This document shows, in pieces, positions 13,396 through 17,092 of a DNA stretch of 17,092 bases. A program made the position numbers and the translations under genes. Below the pieces are notes generated by a model, which saw nothing but the letters and a program-made list of their open reading frames with translations, searched no databases and had not been told where the DNA came from. Origin of the DNA: Pseudonocardiales bacterium (GTDB lineage Bacteria; Actinomycetota; Actinomycetes; Mycobacteriales; Jatrophihabitantaceae); the NCBI GenBank assembly GCA_030840415.1, contig JAVEEO010000200.1, forward strand, positions 1 to 17,092, in the 5' to 3' direction. How positions within the stretch are numbered: position 1 is the stretch's first letter; the number at the start of each line of letters is the position of its first letter.

Positions 13396-14514
13396 CTAGT
13401 CGGCCGGGGCGGCGGCGGCCAGTTGCCCGCAGGCTCCGTCGATCTCCCGGCCCCGGGTGTCGCGGACGGTGACCGGCACGCCGTGGTTGCCCAGCCGGGC
13501 CACGAACTCGTCCTCGACCGGCTTGGGCGAGGCGTCCCACTTCGAACCCGGCGTCGGGTTGAGCGGGATCAGGTTGACGTGGGCCAGCCGGCCCGAGAGC
13601 AGGGTGCCGAGCAGGTCGGCACGCCACGGCTGGTCGTTGATGCCGCGGATCATGGCGTACTCGATCGAGTACCGGCGACCGGTGATCGCGGCGTAGTTGT
13701 CGGCGGCCTCGAGCACCTCCCGGACCTTCCAGCGGGTGTTCACCGGCACCAGGGTGTCGCGCAGCTCGTCGTCAGGAGCGTGCAGCGACACCGCCAGGGT
13801 GACGTTGAGGCCCTCGCCGGCGAGCTTGTCGATGGCCGGCACCAGCCCGACGGTGGAGATGGTGACCGAGCGCTGGGACAGCCCCAGGCCGCCCGGGGCC
13901 GGGTCGATCAGCCGGTGCAGCGCCGCCACCACCCGCTGGTAGTTGGCCAGCGGCTCGCCCATCCCCATGAACACCACGTTCGACAGCCGCACCGGGCCGC
14001 CGGGCAGTTCGCCCGCGGCGGCCACCCGGGCGGCCGCGACCGCCTGCTCGACGATCTCGGCGGTGGACAGGTTGCGGTTCAAACCGCCCTGGCCGGTGGC
14101 GCAGAACGGGCAGGCCATGCCGCAGCCGGCCTGGCTGGAGATGCAGACCGTGAGCCGGTCGCGGTAGCGCATCAGCACGCTCTCGACGAGGGTGCCGTCG
14201 TGCAGCCGCCACAGCGTCTTGCGGGTGGTGCCGCGGTCGGTCTCGACGTGGCGCACCTCGGTCAGCAACGGCGGCAGCAGCGCGGCACCGAGCCGGTCCC
14301 GGACGGCTACCGGCAGATCGGTCATGGTCGCCGGGTCGGCGGCCAGCCGGCCGAAGTAGTGCCGGGACAGCTGGTCGGCCCGGAACGGCTTCTCGCCGAG
14401 CTCGGACACCGCGACCCGGCGCTGATCGGGTGAGAGGTCGGCCAGGTGCCGCGGCGGCATCGCCTTGCGCGGGGCATCGAAGATCAGCGGAAGGGTGGTC
14501 ATCAGGTGTTCCAT
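13396..14514 (-). CDS. rlmN: Dual-specificity RNA methyltransferase RlmN (radical SAM)
   Basis: Radical SAM enzyme that methylates C2 of A2503 (E. coli numbering) in 23S rRNA and of A37 in some tRNAs; 372 residues. The [4Fe-4S] cysteines are C131, C135 and C138 (CGMACPFC). C362 in DGACGQLA matches the cysteine that carries the methyl intermediate, and C124 (TVCISSQ) its partner. [22 protein letters not shown] and [13 protein letters not shown] are typical of RlmN rather than Cfr. An N-terminal accessory domain (about 20-90) is intact. The ATG at 14514 is used; GGGAG is too close to it, so ATG 14502 (MTTLPL) is a credible alternative. It lies 55 bp after cdsA on the same strand, a common actinobacterial order. 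Confidence 0.95.
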   Translation of the reverse strand: MEHLMTTLPLIFDAPRKAMPPRHLADLSPDQRRVAVSELGEKPFRADQLSRHYFGRLAADPATMTDLPVAVRDRLGAALLPPLLTEVRHVETDRGTTRKTLWRLHDGTLVESVLMRYRDRLTVCISSQAGCGMACPFCATGQGGLNRNLSTAEIVEQAVAAARVAAAGELPGGPVRLSNVVFMGMGEPLANYQRVVAALHRLIDPAPGGLGLSQRSVTISTVGLVPAIDKLAGEGLNVTLAVSLHAPDDELRDTLVPVNTRWKVREVLEAADNYAAITGRRYSIEYAMIRGINDQPWRADLLGTLLSGRLAHVNLIPLNPTPGSKWDASPKPVEDEFVARLGNHGVPVTVRDTRGREIDGACGQLAAAAPAD

Positions 14515-14569
14515 TCTCCCACGGCTGCCGGGCTGGTCGGAACGGCGGCGATTCGTCCCGGACTGCGGC

Positions 14570-15895
14570 TCAGCCGGGCAGGAAGGCTGCCAAGAGCAGG
14601 TAGGCCACCGGCGCGCAGGGCAGCAGCGAGTCCAGCCGGTCCATCACGCCGCCGTGTCCGGGCAGCAGCTTGCCCATGTCCTTGAGCCCGAGATCACGCT
14701 TGATCATCGACTCGCCCAGGTCACCCAAGGTGGCGGTGACCACGATCGCGGCGCCGAACAGCGCCCCCTGCCACCACTGCTGGTGGAAGCAGAACACCAT
14801 CATCAGCACGCCCTCGACCGCGCCGAACAGCAGCGAGCCGGCGAAGCCCTCCCAGGACTTCTTCGGCGACACGGTCGGCGCCATCGGGTGCTTGCCGATC
14901 AGCACGCCGACCGCGTACCCACCGGTGTCAGAGCAGACCACCGTCAGGATGAACAGGATGATCCGGGCGGCACCGTCGTCGGCGTGCGCCATCAGGGTGG
15001 CGAAGCCGGCCAGGAACGGGATGTAGAGCGCGACCAGATTGCCGGCCGCCACGTCGCGGAGGTACCCGCTGGCACCGTCGGCCAGCCGCCAGACCGTCAC
15101 GCCCAGGACGGTCAGCAGCAAGGCGCCGACCAGGCCGTCCGGACCACGGTGCCAGGCGGCCGTCTCCATCGCCAGCATGCCGGCCAGCAGGGGCACCAAC
15201 GGTGGCCGGGCCTCGACCGTGCCGATCGCGGTCACCATCTCGAACATCCCGATGGCCACCGCCACGCTGAGCAGCACCACGAAGCTGGGCCGGTAGAGCG
15301 CCAGCGTGCCGATCACCAGCAGCGCCAGGGCCACCCCCACACCGATCGCGGCCGGCAGGTTCCGGCCCGCCCTCGGCTTGCGGGGCGGCGGGGCGATCAC
15401 CGGCATGCCGGGGTCGGAACTGCCGGCGTCCGGGCCGTGCGGTGGCGAGGCCGGGCCGGCGGGCTCCACGGCGTGTTCGGCCGGCGGGCTCGCTGGGTGC
15501 CGGCCATTGCCGGTGCCGGACGTGGTGGTCCCGGACGGTGCGGTGCTGGACGTGCCGGTGCCGGCTTCGGTGGGCTGGTCGGCCGGCTCCACCAGAGCCA
15601 GGCCGCCCCGGGACGACGTGCCGGAACCACCCGAGCGCAACGCCTCGACCACGCGCAGGTGCCTGGACGGTATCGGGTCGGCGGCCGGCGTCGGTGCCAG
15701 CTGGTCCGGCGCCTGGGTCTCGGCATCGGAACCGGCCCGCCGGGCCGATCGGGACGGGCGCGGCGCGGCACCCGGCGAGGCCGCCCGGGACCGGGCGATC
15801 AGCTCCGCCGCGGACAGCCCGCTGCCTCCGCCGTGCCGACCGGTCGAGGTGGGCGGCGCCGGCTCACCGGCCGGCGGTTCGTCACGATCGGTCAT
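14570..15895 (-). CDS. cdsA: Phosphatidate cytidylyltransferase with long disordered N-terminus
   Basis: Membrane enzyme that makes CDP-diacylglycerol from phosphatidic acid and CTP, the branch point for phosphatidylinositol, phosphatidylglycerol and cardiolipin; 441 residues. The CDS signature runs at about 396-422 ([20 protein letters not shown], then GVMDRLD) with catalytic-type Asp 419 and 422. [16 protein letters not shown] and SPKKSWEG are also conserved. Several membrane helices span about 180-395. The first ~175 residues are Pro/Ser/Thr/Gly-rich, low-complexity and without predicted helices, far longer than in E. coli CdsA (about 285 in total). The ATG at 15895 shares one base with the frr stop (TGATG), so translation is coupled. 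Confidence 0.93.
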   Translation of the reverse strand: MTDRDEPPAGEPAPPTSTGRHGGGSGLSAAELIARSRAASPGAAPRPSRSARRAGSDAETQAPDQLAPTPAADPIPSRHLRVVEALRSGGSGTSSRGGLALVEPADQPTEAGTGTSSTAPSGTTTSGTGNGRHPASPPAEHAVEPAGPASPPHGPDAGSSDPGMPVIAPPPRKPRAGRNLPAAIGVGVALALLVIGTLALYRPSFVVLLSVAVAIGMFEMVTAIGTVEARPPLVPLLAGMLAMETAAWHRGPDGLVGALLLTVLGVTVWRLADGASGYLRDVAAGNLVALYIPFLAGFATLMAHADDGAARIILFILTVVCSDTGGYAVGVLIGKHPMAPTVSPKKSWEGFAGSLLFGAVEGVLMMVFCFHQQWWQGALFGAAIVVTATLGDLGESMIKRDLGLKDMGKLLPGHGGVMDRLDSLLPCAPVAYLLLAAFLPG

Positions 15896-16458
15896 CAGAC
15901 CTCGAGCAGCTCGGCTTCTTTGTGCTTGACCAGGTCATCCACCGATGCCACGTACTTGTCGGTCACCTTCTGCAGCTCGGCCTCGGCGCGGTGGGCGTCG
16001 TCCTCACCGACCCCGCTCTCCTTGTCCTTGACCAGCTTGCCGAAGCTGTCATTGGCATGCCGGCGCACCGCCCGGATCGAGACCTTGGCGTCCTCGCCCT
16101 TGCTCTTGGCGACCTTCACCAGCTCGCGCCGGCGCTCCTCGGTCAGCTGGGGAAAGACCACCCGGATCAGGTTGCCGTCGTTGGTGGGGTTCACGCCGAG
16201 ATCGCTGTTGCGGATGGCCTTCTCGATGGCCTGCAGCTGGCTGGCGTCGTAGGGCTTGATGACCGCCATCCGGGCCTCGGGCGTGCTGATCGAGGCGAGC
16301 TGCGGAAGCGGGGTCATGGCGCCGTAGTACTCGACGGTGATCCGGGCGAAACTGCGCGCCGCAGCCCGTCCGGTCCGGAGGCTGGTCAGGTCATCGCGCA
16401 GGACGGTGACCGCCTTCTCCATCTTCTCCTCGGCTTCGAAGAGCGTCTCGTCGATCAC
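15895..16458 (-). CDS. frr: Ribosome recycling factor
   Basis: Splits post-termination ribosomes together with EF-G; 187 residues, normal for the family (about 185). The three-helix domain and hinge are recognisable: [20 protein letters not shown] (13-32), [41 protein letters not shown] and the C-terminal helix [20 protein letters not shown]. The GTG at 16458 has AGGAG 6 bp upstream, which fixes the start. It lies 45 bp downstream of pyrH and overlaps cdsA by one base, so it is expected to be transcribed with both. Confidence 0.96.
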   Translation of the reverse strand: MIDETLFEAEEKMEKAVTVLRDDLTSLRTGRAAARSFARITVEYYGAMTPLPQLASISTPEARMAVIKPYDASQLQAIEKAIRNSDLGVNPTNDGNLIRVVFPQLTEERRRELVKVAKSKGEDAKVSIRAVRRHANDSFGKLVKDKESGVGEDDAHRAEAELQKVTDKYVASVDDLVKHKEAELLEV

Positions 16459-16503
16459 GTCAGTCTCCTGGTTCTAGCGGGGATGGCCGGCGGAGTGGAG
16501 GTG

Positions 16504-17092
<589 letters not shown>

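Noticed and set aside
14465..16252. 595-codon plus-strand open frame opposite cdsA and frr
   Set aside because: No recognisable domain; cdsA and frr on the other strand carry complete family signatures.

Overview
The window comes from a high-GC actinobacterium. Coding is dense, G/C dominates third codon positions, several genes use GTG starts, and the pyrH-frr-cdsA-rlmN order and the RlmN and Ald sequences look mycobacterial/actinomycete. I cannot name the genus. There are 15 full or partial protein genes plus one very short upstream ORF. I saw no rRNA, tRNA, CRISPR array, transposase or phage gene.

Left part (1-7222) is a polyamine locus. A minus-strand operon, potD-potA-potB-potC-speB-like, runs off the left edge. 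It encodes a Tat/lipoprotein binding protein, an ATPase, two permeases and an agmatinase-type ureohydrolase, and every pot gene overlaps the next. Divergent from it, across a 329-bp control region, lie an Lrp/AsnC regulator and an overlapping class III (putrescine/omega-amino acid type) aminotransferase. A perfect 17-bp hairpin closes the block.

Middle part: 7234-8423 holds a secreted V8/glutamyl-endopeptidase-like serine protease and a visibly AT-richer leader region, which looks like an acquired islet. Then come a divergent aldR/ald pair (Lrp-type regulator and alanine dehydrogenase) and a PuuB/DadA-like FAD amine oxidoreductase. The FAD gene follows ald so tightly that it has no ATG/GTG/TTG start at its expected N-terminus. 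Next are a short repeated intergenic element, a 14-codon upstream ORF coupled by a GTGA overlap to a PPOX-fold flavin-binding protein, and a convergent TrmB-type regulator.

Right part (13396-17092) is a housekeeping operon on the minus strand: pyrH (partial), frr, cdsA and rlmN, for UMP phosphorylation, ribosome recycling, CDP-diacylglycerol synthesis and 23S rRNA/tRNA A2 methylation.

Working model (inference): polyamines are imported by Pot, agmatine is hydrolysed to putrescine, and amines are transaminated with pyruvate to give alanine (or oxidised by the FAD enzyme). Alanine dehydrogenase then returns pyruvate and releases ammonia and NADH. Two Lrp-family regulators would gate the two halves. 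No aldehyde dehydrogenase for the next step lies in this window.
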